Shown piece after piece: positions 23,178-33,909 of a stretch of DNA of 64,000 nt. The notes beneath the pieces are model-generated. The model had not been told where the DNA came from and made no database searches. It saw only the letters and a list, made by a program, of their open reading frames with translations. The stretch is taken from positions 62,001 through 126,000 of the forward strand of contig MU626301.1 in the NCBI GenBank assembly GCA_025603075.1, read 5' to 3'. Source of the DNA: Neoconidiobolus thromboides FSU 785. Lineage: Eukaryota > Entomophthoromycota > Entomophthoromycetes > Entomophthorales > Neoconidiobolaceae. Position 1 is the stretch's first letter, and each line of letters opens with the position of its first letter. The position numbers and the translations under genes were made by a program.

Positions 23178-24937
23178 CTATTTCCCATTTCTGATTCCAA
23201 GTATAGCACTTGCTTCTTCCTTTACATACGCATGTGCACTTTCAGTAATTACCATCATTTTTTTTTCTCTATTAGCCCATAATACACCTCCATAACTTTT
23301 AGCAATTTCATAAACAGCAATAAAATCTTGAGGGCGGGCAAATCCCTTCCATAATTTACCAGAACTTGAATGTACTCGATTCTTTTCAATTTCCCATAAC
23401 TTTATTTGATCTACAACTGTCAATGGAAGGATTGGGTTTTCTTTTCTCATTATTGGATGTGCATGTGATTCTAAATAATGGATAATTTGATCAGCAGTAA
23501 TTCCATGACTGAAAGCTTTACGTACAGAATCACGATCCAAATAACCAGCTACCATATTCTCATATCTGTTTTTAAGTCCCATAAATAAGTTTAAAATAGC
23601 AACTTGAAGTTGTGATTTGGTGTAAGCATAAATTCTATAATTTGTTTCTACTATCAAGGTACCAGGTTGGCCACTTAAAATATTTAATTCATCTTTAAGC
23701 TCATCAGGTGCTTCTAAAGGTGAATCGCCTTTGCGTAGAGTGCTATCTAGCCCCCCAGACATCAATGAAGTTGCCATAAGAGTAGGATAAAACATTTTTG
23801 GATCTTCTTCATTTTGATATATCACACCATATTTTGAAAGATCATGTAGCATCTTTCGTTGTGCTGGATTTAATGCTGAAATTAAGTAGCCTTTACCAAA
23901 TTCTAATGATGCCAATAAGAAATAAAATTGAAGCACTTCAACTTGTTCAATTTTACGTTCTCCCCTTTCTTCACTACTAACCATTGAAAGATATTGAAGC
24001 AAAAATATCCAAGTTTGTGCAACTACATCTTTTAAAAGGAATTGAAACCCACGATTTGTAATTTTCGTATCTCCTTCTCTGTAAAATATTAATATAATTT
24101 AAATGATTAAATGTATTATCCAACTTTTTTGACATTAAACCAGAATTACGTAGAAGGTTAACTACTTTTGGAGAAACGGGTTCACCATCTCTAGATCCCA
24201 CCATATAATGTAAAATAGCCTTAATAAAATATTAATTGGGCCAAATTCACAAATCAAAATATACCTCTCTACTTTTTTCTGCAAATCTATCTAATATCTC
24301 AATAGAAGGCTTTATCTTATCATTCAAATTTGATGATTTACCAAAGCTTGAGTCGCTACACCTTTAAATTGTAAATTAACATAAATCTGGAATTTAATCT
24401 TAGCTTACCCACCACATAAAGCATTCTTGAAAGAGCTCCTAAATATGCGGTTCATGTGAATATATTTTTTATCGTTATCTCTTTGTTCTTTTGAATCGCC
24501 TGGCTTTGATTTTGATTTAATCAAGATTTTCAATTTCGCTGCATTTTTAAGAGCAATTTGAACCTCACTATAAATTTAGTTTAAATATTAAAATTTATAG
24601 TTATTTACCCAGCTGCTTTAAGGTGAAACCAAGAAAAAACAGTGGTGATTTCAACTTGATCTTCAGAAAATAGTAGAGACATAACTAGTTGTTTAGCTAG
24701 AGGTGTTAATAATCTATTTTAAAAGGATTAATTGTTTACAAGGCAAATAAGTTAAATTTGCTACCTATAAATAGCCAAACAAGAAGATGGCTCTTTAAAT
24801 AATTTACTAAAAGTACGAGAGTTAAGCGAAAATAAATAGCTTTGAATATTGTCATGAAGCTCGTTATATCTCATAGTTGAACTACGTTCCTTCCTTTTTA
24901 AATTTCCGTTAGTTGAATCCCTGGCTTCTACTGACAT
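23178..24937 (-). CDS. tfb2: TFIIH core subunit Tfb2 (p52)
   Basis: p52 subunit of TFIIH, which anchors and stimulates the XPB helicase in transcription initiation and nucleotide-excision repair. About seven exons from ATG 24937; the last exon holds residues up to the stop at 23178. Visible family features: the N-terminal LLTPLAKQLVMSLLFSEDQV segment; the central FLLASLEFGKGY and LSKYGVIYQ; the LIVETNYRIYAYTKSQLQVAIL block; FSHGITADQIIHYLESHAHP; and LPLTVVDQIKLWEIEKNRV before the C-terminal clutch domain, which in other species pairs with Tfb5 and XPB. Length about 480-500 residues as expected. No internal anomalies noted. Confidence 0.93.
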
Positions 24938-25891
24938 TTTTGAATTTTCTTTAATTGATTAAAAAAAGTACATTTGCTTTTTTAGATTTAACCATTTTTT
25001 GAAATTATTAGATTTTATAAAGATTCTGATTTTATATTAATAACTGCGATTTTTAGCTAAAAAATAGAGCTGTTATTGGTTGCAACGGTATGTAGTCTTA
25101 TAATGAGAAAAAACATTAGCATTAAAAATATTTTGGCATTACTATTATATACTCTTACCAGTTTTTAAAGTTATAAATTGTTTCAGTCTATTGAGTTATT
25201 ATAAAAGGTTCATATAATTTGTATAATAATTAAAAAGTTCAATATTATTATTTTTAGTATATATAGTATTAATATGAATAGTAAACGATATTATGGTAAA
25301 AAACTATAAATTTAAATAATAAAAGATTATTGTTATTTAATAAAAGTTAAAGTAGAATAAGCTATACTAATAATCAATAGGTGCCAATCTAAACTGTACT
25401 GGTTTAGGTACACTTTTTGAATGATTTTTTTGATTAATAAAAATGCGTTTTGTGACTGTAATTAAATGCTTAAATAGAAAAAAGGCAAACAATTTTTATG
25501 ACACTCTTTATTGCTAGTTTTTATTTTGTTTCTTTCAAATTACTTAGATAAAGCCATCACAATTTAAAATGCTACGTGTCTCAATTTATATTATTTCCAA
25601 CGTCAGAGTCTCAGTTACCCTGTTAAATAAAAACATAGTAATGCTATTTCAAGTTCAAGTTTTCTCTTTATTTTAATAGTAATGTATTTGAATTTGCTGC
25701 CTTATGCTGTAGCAATGACAGATTAAAAAGTGTACCAAAACTGGTACAGTTGAGCATATAACATCCATTAAAATAAATAAATAAATAATCTGATATGCTA
25801 AAAATACATTTTTATTAAATAATTTAGAAAAATAATTAAAAATATGTGTTAATCAATAGTACTAATACTCAACAAGAGCTCAGAATCAACG
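24938..25891. other. Spacer containing a 366-bp inverted-repeat element
   Basis: Between tfb2 (start) and the zinc-motif gene (stop), both on the minus strand. It holds the element at 25389-25754; otherwise AT-rich with no gene seen. Confidence 0.5.
25389..25754. mobile_element. 366-bp non-autonomous element (family B) with ~30-bp terminal inverted repeats
   Basis: Left end (25389-25418) contains aactgtac, then gtttaggtacacttttt. Right end (25725-25754) is its reverse complement with about three mismatches (aaaaagtgtaccaaaac ... gtacagttgag). The interior (about 300 bp) has no long open frame, so it is a MITE-like derivative of a DNA transposon. I could not settle a target duplication. Ends differ entirely from MITE family A. 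Only one copy in the window. Confidence 0.75.
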
Positions 25892-26933
25892 TTATGTTAC
25901 TATTTTCTCCTTATTATTAAATATAATTGAGTTGATTTGAGATCTACGCTTTGATGCCCTTTTCTGGAATGAAGCTGCATTGATTTTATTACTTTCTTTG
26001 ACTGGTATTTTAATTATTTTATCAGGATTGTCCAAATCTCTTACTTCGAAATGGTCAGCCATAAATGTTATCCTTTTATTTTTTATTTTATTAGTTTCTT
26101 TCATTTGAGCATCATTTTTGCTTAAACTTTCATCATGAACTAACAGTGGATTTAATTCTTCGGATAACTTATCTATTGTACCTGGAATCAATATTTGTCG
26201 AAATAAATAATGATCGGGTATCTCAATAATATTGTTTAATTCAGGTGGCAACATTATGTTGTTCTTTTTGTAATATTTTATAATAGCACTTTCAATATTA
26301 AATTTTTGTTCCTTTTCAGGCTCAAAGATATCCTTAATAGATTCAGCTGTTGTTAAAACTTGATTCCATAAATTTGAGAAGGAATTTACGTTTTCTTTAT
26401 CATTTCCTTTACCTTTTTTTTCATCGGTTGCTTTTAACTTTATTTTATCTTTGCTTAAATCTATCGATTTGTTTATCCTATCATTATTACTTTTACATTT
26501 ATGTTTCATAATATCACCAAAGATTACTTCCGAACAATCTGAGCACTTTAAGCCTATTTGATTAATATCCATTTCTTTATGTTCGCATATATGTAAATGC
26601 GGTAAACCTGATATCAACTGTAGGCAGTCTTTACACTTTACTGGCATAGAGGAAAATCTATTATGAATGCTAGTCTTACGCCGGTTTTCTCTACAGCTAT
26701 GTCTATCAACAAATTTCCCTGTTCTTCTACCACAATCTTTACAAATTACGCCGAGTTTCTCTTCCTCTTTTAATTGTTCTTTTTTTATCTCATTTGGTAT
26801 TTTAACTTCATTATTGACTTTAGTTGCATCTTCTTTGCTTATAACTTCTTTGTTTGATGAAGGAGATTCATTCAGAATAGTTTCTTTTAACTTTGATTCT
26901 ATATCTTGTAACAACTCTGTAAAAAAGGACATA
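25892..26933 (-). CDS. Unrecognised protein with three equally spaced C-x2-C-x10-H-x-C motifs
   Basis: 346 residues from the ATG at 26933; a second in-frame ATG six codons upstream (26950) is possible, but MSFF begins the amphipathic N-terminal helix. After a charged linker come three zinc-binding-like motifs with identical internal spacing: C64-x2-C67-x10-H78-x-C80, C100/C103/H114/C116 and C130/C133/H144/C146, each opening C-K/S-D-C. Then a lysine-rich linker and a C-terminal part with LPPELNNIIEIPDHYLF and a final basic stretch (FQKRASKRRSQ). It matches no family I can name. The repeated motif suggests nucleic-acid or protein binding, and the basic end could be a nuclear signal. Intronless. 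Confidence 0.75.
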
Positions 26934-28055
26934 ACTTGTATAAAAAGCAATAAAAATAAATAAATTAAAATGATAGAACCATGAGTTAGGCTTATTTATA
27001 TGTCATAGCGCTTATTAACTAAAGTAATTCTTATTTATAAATAAGATGTTTCTATTAAAAGAAATAACATTTCTACAAGCCAATCAAACCTACTTTTATT
27101 TCCTCTTGTAATATTAGGTTATTTATTATAGTGTCATAGTTTTTGAATTAAAGAACAGATTATACTGTTGTTTGAGATTATAGCAGATTTAATCAAAAGT
27201 AATTTATTAAATTTTCGAATTTTATTTCCTAAAATAGACTAAAGTTCTCTCCAATTTGCCTAAAATTTTTAAATTATTTTCTATGTAGCCTTATAAAGTG
27301 GTCAGAAATATTATTATTATTATTTAACAAAATATATACTTTCTGATATTTAGAATACTTTTGCATATCTCGAAGGTTTTTTGGGTACATTATCATCTTC
27401 CTCTTATTATGAAAGGCGTGAACTTAATATATAACTAATCTCTGATTAATATTTTTAAAAAATCCATAATATATTTTTAATATTAGTTCATCATTTGCTT
27501 TAATTTTCAAAGCTTCAATAAAACACCGATATTTATTCATAGCATAACTATTTCATACTTAGCATTTAATCAATATATTGATTAAATTGATTTTATTGCT
27601 TAGATAATATCAATTACAGTGATGGTTTTCAAAGTATGAGGATGTGTTTTTGTGTTTAAGAATTTTACTAACAAATTTTCCACGCAAATAGCGCTTAAAA
27701 AATGGAAAAAATAATGAAGTCAAAAAAAACACTCCCAAATGGTAATTTATATTCTAATAAATTTGCACTATTTTTAAATAAAAATGTAGTATTTTTAGAT
27801 TTTAAAAATTATGACAATAATAAAACTGTTTTTTATCTGTTTATTTAGAAATCAATAAGCTTTAATATCAAACATATTAAAAAACCAACTTGGCCTAAGT
27901 ATTCTAGTCTATCTTATCTGTCTTTCAATATATAATGCAGCGTAACCATTTATGAAACATAAAGACTTGGAAAGCTTTATTATTTTTAATATACTTGTAA
28001 AAATTATCACTTAATAAGAGCATTTAGAAATCCAAGGATTTATTGATTAAACATT
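26934..28055. other. Spacer with one MITE
   Basis: About 1.1 kb of AT-rich DNA. MITE copy 7 at 27638-27736. No gene seen. Confidence 0.5.
27638..27736 (+). mobile_element. MITE family A copy 7
   Basis: gaggatgtgtttttgtgttt ... aaaaaaaacactccc, typical core with agcgcttaaaaaatgg. Flanks GTAT/AAAT do not match. Confidence 0.75.
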
Positions 28056-28472
28056 TTAACAAACACAAACACATCCATCACAACCACCTCCTCCATCACA
28101 ACCACCCCCTCCATCACAGCAACCACCTCCTCCATCATAGCAACCACCTCCTCCATCACAACCACCTCCTCCATCACAGCCATCTCCTCCATCACAGCAA
28201 CCACCATCACCACAGCAGTCATCATTATCAGTAGGAGTATAAGGGTTATAAAAGAAAACACAACAGGTAGTATCGATAGTATTGACTAAATGACCATCTT
28301 TATTGCTGGGTCCAGATTTTCTTGTCTCAGAATTCATTTTAAGAGAGCTTGGTTGATTTTTTATGATTGTGTTGCTTGAATCTATATCCAAATTAGTCCT
28401 TTTTATTTCATCCGATTGGACTTCTTCAACTTCATTAACATTGTTATCAGAGTTTAAACCCTTTTCTATCAT
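28056..28472 (-). CDS. Cysteine/glycine-repeat protein, 138 residues
   Basis: The first ~70 residues are polar and unstructured (Ser, Asn, Glu rich), without a signal peptide. From TTCC near residue 69 the protein turns into short repeats of the type C-D-G-G-G-G, often with doubled cysteines, ending CVCVC. About sixteen cysteines fall within ~70 residues. The DNA is a GC-rich minisatellite of 15-18-nt units (28075-28205), unlike its surroundings. Such density suggests metal binding, disulfide cross-linking or palmitoylated membrane attachment; I cannot choose between them. The opposite strand is also open (His-rich), but I treat that as a shadow. Intact frame with an ordinary N-terminal half supports a real gene. 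Confidence 0.6.
   Translation of the reverse strand: MIEKGLNSDNNVNEVEEVQSDEIKRTNLDIDSSNTIIKNQPSSLKMNSETRKSGPSNKDGHLVNTIDTTCCVFFYNPYTPTDNDDCCGDGGCCDGGDGCDGGGGCDGGGGCYDGGGGCCDGGGGCDGGGGCDGCVCVC
28075..28205. repeat. GC-rich coding minisatellite (ccatcacaaccacctcct-type units)
   Basis: Tandem 15-18-nt units, unit boundaries kept in codon multiples, encoding the C-D-G-G-G-G repeats on the minus strand. Base composition is far from that of the window. Confidence 0.85.
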
Positions 28473-29408
28473 TTATTAAAAAGTTTGTTCTTTTATTTAT
28501 TAAACTACGTTAGTATCTGTCCACCTATATATATTGTTTTCCACATATCATTAGAAGTATTATTATTGCTATTAACTAAAAAAAACTAACATAATGAGCT
28601 AAATTTAAATATGACAATATGGTCATAAATATTTAAATTTTACAATTTTTATCAAATTTAGCCGCTATATTTATAATTTATGGAAACAAATTTGATCTAT
28701 TTTTAAATATTTTATAATAGTTTAACTAGCTATTATTTCCTTTTTGTTCTAAATTAAAATACAACAAATTTAATCAATTTAATAAAAGATACGTATAAAA
28801 CACATGTCAAAACAGATTAAAAATAACTTCAAATAACAAATTCTTAAAATAAAACAACATGGGAATGTTTTTTTTGACTTCATTATTTTTCCATTTTTTA
28901 AGCGCTATTTAAGCAGAAAATTTGCCAGTAAAATTCTTAAACACAAAAATACATCCCCATATGATTATAATTTACAAATAGTATAACAAGAGTTATAGCA
29001 ACTATAGTTATCAAAAAAGACGCTTTTCGAAAACACAATAAAAAATTATGATCAAATAATGCAAAAATACATATACTCATTAGATTATTGTATAGTTATA
29101 TTATTGTCTGATTTTGCTTTTAATATTATTAGTTAGATTTCTAGAACTATAAACTTTTATAATTTTGTAAAAATAAATGTAACTTTAATTTTTATGAGTT
29201 TCAAAAATTAATTTTTTATCTGACATATATACATCTAAGATGTTTAAAAGTAAATAACATATTGATTTTTTTGTTTTCTTTGTTTTCTTTACAAAATTAT
29301 ATTACTATTTTTAGAAGTAGGATTGTTCTTAGAGCAATATCCCATAAATTAACAAAATCATTAAGTCCGAAATTAAATTATAAAAATATTAGTTATTAAT
29401 TTAATAAA
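28473..29408. other. Spacer with one MITE between divergent genes
   Basis: AT-rich, holds MITE copy 8 (28861-28958) and presumably the promoters of the Cys/Gly gene and mrt4. No other feature seen. Confidence 0.5.
28861..28958 (-). mobile_element. MITE family A copy 8 (reverse)
   Basis: gggaatgttttttttgactt ... cacaaaaatacatcccc. Flanks ACAT and ATAT, one mismatch. Confidence 0.77.
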
Positions 29409-30220
29409 ATGCCAAAATCAAGACGTTCCAAAGTTGGTAAGTAAACAGTTAGAAGATGAAATATAATAGCTAACTTGTAGTGAATAGTTTCATTGACCCA
29501 AGTCAAACCTGGAACAAGAAAAGACAAAGAAGAGCTTATTGAAGTGGTAATATTTTTTTAAAATAGTAATGATTTGTATTAAAGTTTTAACTAGATTGAA
29601 GAATGTATCAATAATTATTCTTATATTTATATTTTCAAAGTTGAGAATATGCGTAACAGTTACTTGAAAGAAGTTCGTGAAGCCTTAAAACCTGGTCGTA
29701 TATTTTTAGGAAAAAATAAAATTATGCAAAAAGCTTTAGGACAAACTGAGAGTGATGCTAAGAAATTAAACTTGGATAAATTTTCAAAGGTATTGCTCTA
29801 TTTAATAGATATTAAACTTTATTTAACAAAAACTAGTTACTTGAAGGTGAATGTGGATTATTATTTACTGAAGCTAAACCAGAAGAGATCACTGCTTATT
29901 TTAAAGAATTTAGAAAAGCTGATTATGCTCGTCATGGCTTTATTGCTGATAAAGAAGTCAAATTACCAGCTGGTATATTATACCGTGGAGATGATACATT
30001 TCCACATAACATGGAGCCCCTTTTACGTGGATTAGGCTTAAATACCCATATTGAACGTGGTAATGTGTGTATTTCAAATGAACATACAATTTGTAAGCCT
30101 GGAGATAAGCTTACTGTACAACAAGCTGATTTACTTAAACATTTTTATCACCAATTTGCCGAGTTTCATATCGTTCCTCAATATTATTACCATGAAGGAG
30201 CTGTTACTAAAATTGAATAG
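29409..30220 (+). CDS. mrt4: Mrt4, ribosome assembly factor (P0-like)
   Basis: Nucleolar paralogue of stalk protein P0 that holds the stalk site on pre-60S particles until P0 replaces it. Four exons (29409-29436, 29488-29546, 29595-29789, 29837-30220), about 221 residues. Diagnostic parts: MPKSRRSKVVSLTQ, the NMRNSYLKEVRE block, GRIFLGKNKIMQKALG, GECGLLFTEAKPEE, ADYARHGFIA, LPAGILYRG and the C-terminal HNMEPLLRGLGL and CKPGDKLTVQQADLLKHF. The protein lacks the P0 acidic tail, as expected for Mrt4. It is convergent with imp1 across about 240 bp. Confidence 0.96.
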
Positions 30221-30461
30221 AGATAATATGACTTTCTAAGTGATATCAAAATACAGTATAGAAGTATACTTTTAATTCGTTGAACAATCTTTTCCATAAA
30301 ATATAAAGCATATTTATAGATTTTTAAAATAAAATAATGAATTTATAGTACTAATTAATTATTTGAAGTATTTTTATGTATATTTATAAAGTAATTTAAA
30401 ATAAATTTGTAAACTAACTCTAAATTATTTTCGCTTACTCTTTACTTGAACTTTTATTTTA

Positions 30462-31171
30462 CTATGGTTCTACTCCCATTAAATACTCCAAATCCACTTC
30501 TCTCAAATTTTCCTTTATCCTTTGATCTTCTGGTGCTTCCATCAATTCATCGATATTACATCTAAAATCAGTAAATACTGGAAACGCACGGAATAAAACT
30601 TTAGCTTTAATCAAACCCATTGGCAATGGCCCATAGACTCTAGAATCGGTAGAATTGGTGCCATTATCTCCTTGTACCCAAACTCTGCCTTTTGGTAACT
30701 TTATGGATATTATTAATTTTGATGAAAATAATAATGCTTAATTTACTTTTAAATATTCCCTATACTCTGGTGGCGAAGTTGGATTTATACATATTGTATT
30801 ACCAGGCTATTTATATTTTTATATTATTAAAATTTAAACTGCATTTATGATATTACATACCATCCCTATTATTCTTTTACATGCAGTAATATGTGGATCA
30901 GCAGGGGAGGTGAACACAATCAAATCTCCAATGCTCAGTTTTTGTATTCTTGGGCTAATTTTATCTAATAAAAGGTAGTCACCATAAATGTTTAAGGTTG
31001 GTAACATTGATGGACCATAACACTAATTTTTAATTATTATTATTATAAAACGATAGTGATTACCTCTCCTAGTTCATAAAAATTTGAATTGTAAATATGC
31101 GCAAAACAACCAATTTGTATTATCTTTGGTACGTAATACTTTATCAACCCAATACTTTTTCGAAATACCAT
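30462..31171 (-). CDS. imp1: Mitochondrial inner membrane protease subunit 1 (Imp1)
   Basis: Signal-peptidase-like serine/lysine protease that removes sorting sequences of proteins delivered to the intermembrane space. Four or so short exons. The start at 31171 gives a hydrophobic N-terminal segment. The catalytic serine is in CYGPSMLPTL, the catalytic lysine in ACKRIIGMPG, and the conserved box GDN-x-SxDSR-x-YGPLP is present (GDNGTNSTDSRVYGPLP). The C-terminal extension EDQRIKENLREVDLEYL is local. Features fit Imp1 rather than Imp2, but the two are close relatives. It is divergent from the mL45 gene with only 120 bp between start codons. Confidence 0.88.
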
Positions 31172-31291
31172 TACTAACTTTGTTTCGTATTTTTATAACT
31201 AAATCTATTTTTTATTGCAAAATAAAATGCAAAAACTAGTTTAAATAGTCGAAATTTCAAACTTCAACTTGATTATCTTTATAGAAATAAA

Positions 31292-32257
31292 ATGAGTTAT
31301 ATTAGAAATACTAAAGGATTGTTGTTAAATGGCTATAGAAACAATTTAAACAAAAGTTTGAACATTTTGAATATAAAAAATGTTGCATCATGTAATGCTA
31401 TATTAAATAAGCAACCTACACGCTTATTTTCTAGTGCTCCTATTGCTTATGCACAACAACCTACACGTTTTATTGTACAAGACTTTGGGGTTTTTGGTAA
31501 ATTCGATATTCTTTTAGCAAAACAAGTAACTAATTTTAAAGACGATTATATCCCTATACCAAAAAATGAAAAGCCTTCATTGATGACACCAGAAGGTCGT
31601 AAACTTTTTTTGAAGAACATGAGATTTTCAATGGGAAATTTATTTGGGTATGTATTAAATTCTACTTAGTAGTTTATGCTAATGTTTTTATTAGTGTTGG
31701 TTTAGTTAAAATGAGTGTTAAAGGATGGAAACCAAAAGTATTTGCTGAGGAAGCAGAGCTTCTATATAAAGCAATGAATGAAGCATATGCAAAGTAACAT
31801 ACTATTATATTTATTAGATGATAACTAATTGTTATATTAGAGGTGATCTTGAAACTTTACAAGTAATTTCTACTCCAACTTATTTCCAAGTAAGCATATG
31901 TTAGTTGCTATTTAAAAAACTTTTTTAATAATTAAATAGAAAATGAAATCGGAAATCAAAGGAAGAACAGGGAGATTTGAATGGAATTTAGAAAAGCGCA
32001 TAGAAGATCCAAGGGTTATATCAGTAAGAGTAGGCCGTATCGCTGATGGATTAACTTTAAGCCAAGTAGTTGTTAAAATTAGCAACCAACAAAGTTTATC
32101 AGCATTTGATAAAAGGGGTAAAAAGGTAGGATCTCAAGAGCAAAATGTAGAAGAGTATGTAGTGTTTCAACGTATGATTTCTAGCCCTGATTCCAACTGG
32201 CAGCTTTATGGTAAAGTTATACCAAAACCTTTAAATCAACTTCTGATCAAGAAATAA
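31292..32257 (+). CDS. Mitochondrial large-subunit protein mL45 / Mba1-type (Tim44-like domain)
   Basis: Tim44-like-domain protein that sits at the mitoribosome exit tunnel and links it to the inner membrane. Four exons (31292-31647, 31695-31793, 31841-31889, 31940-32257), about 273 residues. The first ~50 residues form a basic, Ser/Asn-rich presequence ending near LFSSAP. Then MTPEGRKLFLKN, WKPKVFAEEAELLYKAMNEA, LQVISTPTYFQ, and the C-terminal EEYVVFQRMIS followed by NWQLYGKV, the end of the Tim44-like fold as in metazoan MRPL45. Mba1, Mdm38 and Tim44 are related; the closest pattern is mL45/Mba1. It is divergent from imp1 and convergent with the complex I subunit gene. Confidence 0.82.
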
Positions 32258-32433
32258 TTGAATAAACTTTTAAATGATTAGAATTTGAAAAATTATCGTT
32301 TTAGACTATACTTTAGTTCATTGAAATAAAATTTAATAAATTGTTAAAATTGTCAAAATTGTTAAATAAAATAAAATAAAATAGACGTTGTATTTGTATG
32401 GTTATATTTTAGTTAAATTCCTAGTTGAATTAT

Positions 32434-32748
32434 TCAATCTTCATAACCGGAAGGAAAACTACGAGCATGTTTAGGAACTAATTAAAAATTAAAAATTGGT
32501 TTTAAAGTAATGGTAATGTTTCTTTACGTGGATAAGATGTAGGAATATCAGCTGGCTTTTTATGACCTAATACATTGCGACGAAATGATGGTACAGTAAC
32601 AACTGCTATTGGACCTATTTTAACAAAGAAATGAGCTTGTTTTTATATTTTTATTCCCTTTAGTATTACCAACTGCTGCCAAAGCTAATGATGTAAAGTA
32701 AACTGGATACTCTAAAGCGTAATATTTTATTACTCTACCAATACTCAT
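32434..32748 (-). CDS. NADH:ubiquinone oxidoreductase 9.5 kDa subunit (complex I, NDUFA3-like)
   Basis: Tiny accessory subunit of mitochondrial complex I. Three exons join to about 66 residues: MSIGRVIKYYALEYPVYF, a transmembrane stretch TSLALAAVGPIAVVTVP, FRRNVLGHKKPADIPTSYPL, then PKHARSFPSGYED at the end. The P-x-x-YP-x-PK...P-x-GY(D/E)D ending is the mark of the fungal 9.5 kDa subunit. Too small and too split to show as an open frame. Its presence means the organism keeps respiratory complex I. Convergent with the mL45 gene (176 bp between stops). Confidence 0.85.
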
Positions 32749-33909
32749 TTTTTATAAAAAATTAAATAAATCTAATCTTCAATTGAAACTTAACTACTCA
32801 TTAGTTAGTAGTTAAAATAAAAAAATGTATTTTGATTAGTTATAAAAATATCTATATTGACTATGATTGGTTATTAAACAAAAGTGATTTCTGTTATTTA
32901 CTATGAGCCCTTATTTAACAACTTAGCATTCAGCTCGAAAATAACAACTATAATATTGAATAAAGAATAACTAAATTAAAAATATATTAAAAAATATAGT
33001 ATTAGTATTACTTTTACTAGAACTACTGTTTTTATACTAGACTTTAAAAATCCATAACTATTTTTGATTACAAAAATATAATGGAACTATACCTTGGCTA
33101 TTAAATGTGTCAATATTAATGTATGTCTATTAGAACTTAGATGTTGACCTCAGTTATTTTTCCAAAAAACCTAACTTATAGTTTAAAAGAGTATACAGGG
33201 TCAAAATATTTTATTAGTTTCATATAGAAAAGAACACAATGTAATGGGAAATGTATAAAAAAAATTGATGAAAAAACAATAAAAATAAGCTATATTAGTA
33301 AAGTATTATAATATGAGAAAAAACTATTTTTGATAAATAAAAAAGGAAGAAAGAAACTACAATAATATTAGTATTGTGAAGCGTGATTGCATTTTGAACA
33401 CTTTCTTTTATAGAGTAGCTCAAGTAGTGTTGTTGAAAATATAAATATATACATACATTGTTTCAGTTAATGATGATTTCCTAAAAAACACCTTATATTC
33501 CGAAAATAATTTGAGAGCTGTTGTAATGAAGTGGGTACACTTAGGAGGGATAGTTCTAGAGCTATAAAATAAGGCAAGGTTGCATAGAGTTAACTTTTGA
33601 CTCAGTAGAGTATAATTTTTTTGAATACTCAATAACTTTAGTGAATATGGAGGGATCAAGATATTCAGATGAGAGTTAATTGATTAAAATCATGTTAAAT
33701 AAAAGACGAGTTTTAAAACAGTTGTGGATAATACAAAGAAAACTAACTAACTTTAATAGATATATTTATTTCTAGTTTTCACAGTTAGCTATTTCTAGTA
33801 AAATATTTGATGTTATAGGTTAATAATAAATTTTAAAAAGACCAGATTATTAATTTGACATAAGCACAAAGTGTACAATCTACCTTTTTATTTAAAAAGA
33901 ATATATGCT
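32749..33909. other. AT-rich spacer
   Basis: About 1.2 kb. It includes a 79-codon minus-strand frame (33420-33659) that I do not believe. No MITE, RNA gene or recognisable coding sequence. Confidence 0.45.

Noticed and set aside
28043-28234. Plus-strand histidine-rich open frame
   Set aside because: Reverse strand of the Cys/Gly repeat; the minisatellite keeps several frames open. The minus-strand frame has an ordinary N-terminal half, this one does not.
33420-33659. 79-codon minus-strand frame in a spacer
   Set aside because: No family resemblance, ends in low-complexity, and no splice partners; most likely chance.
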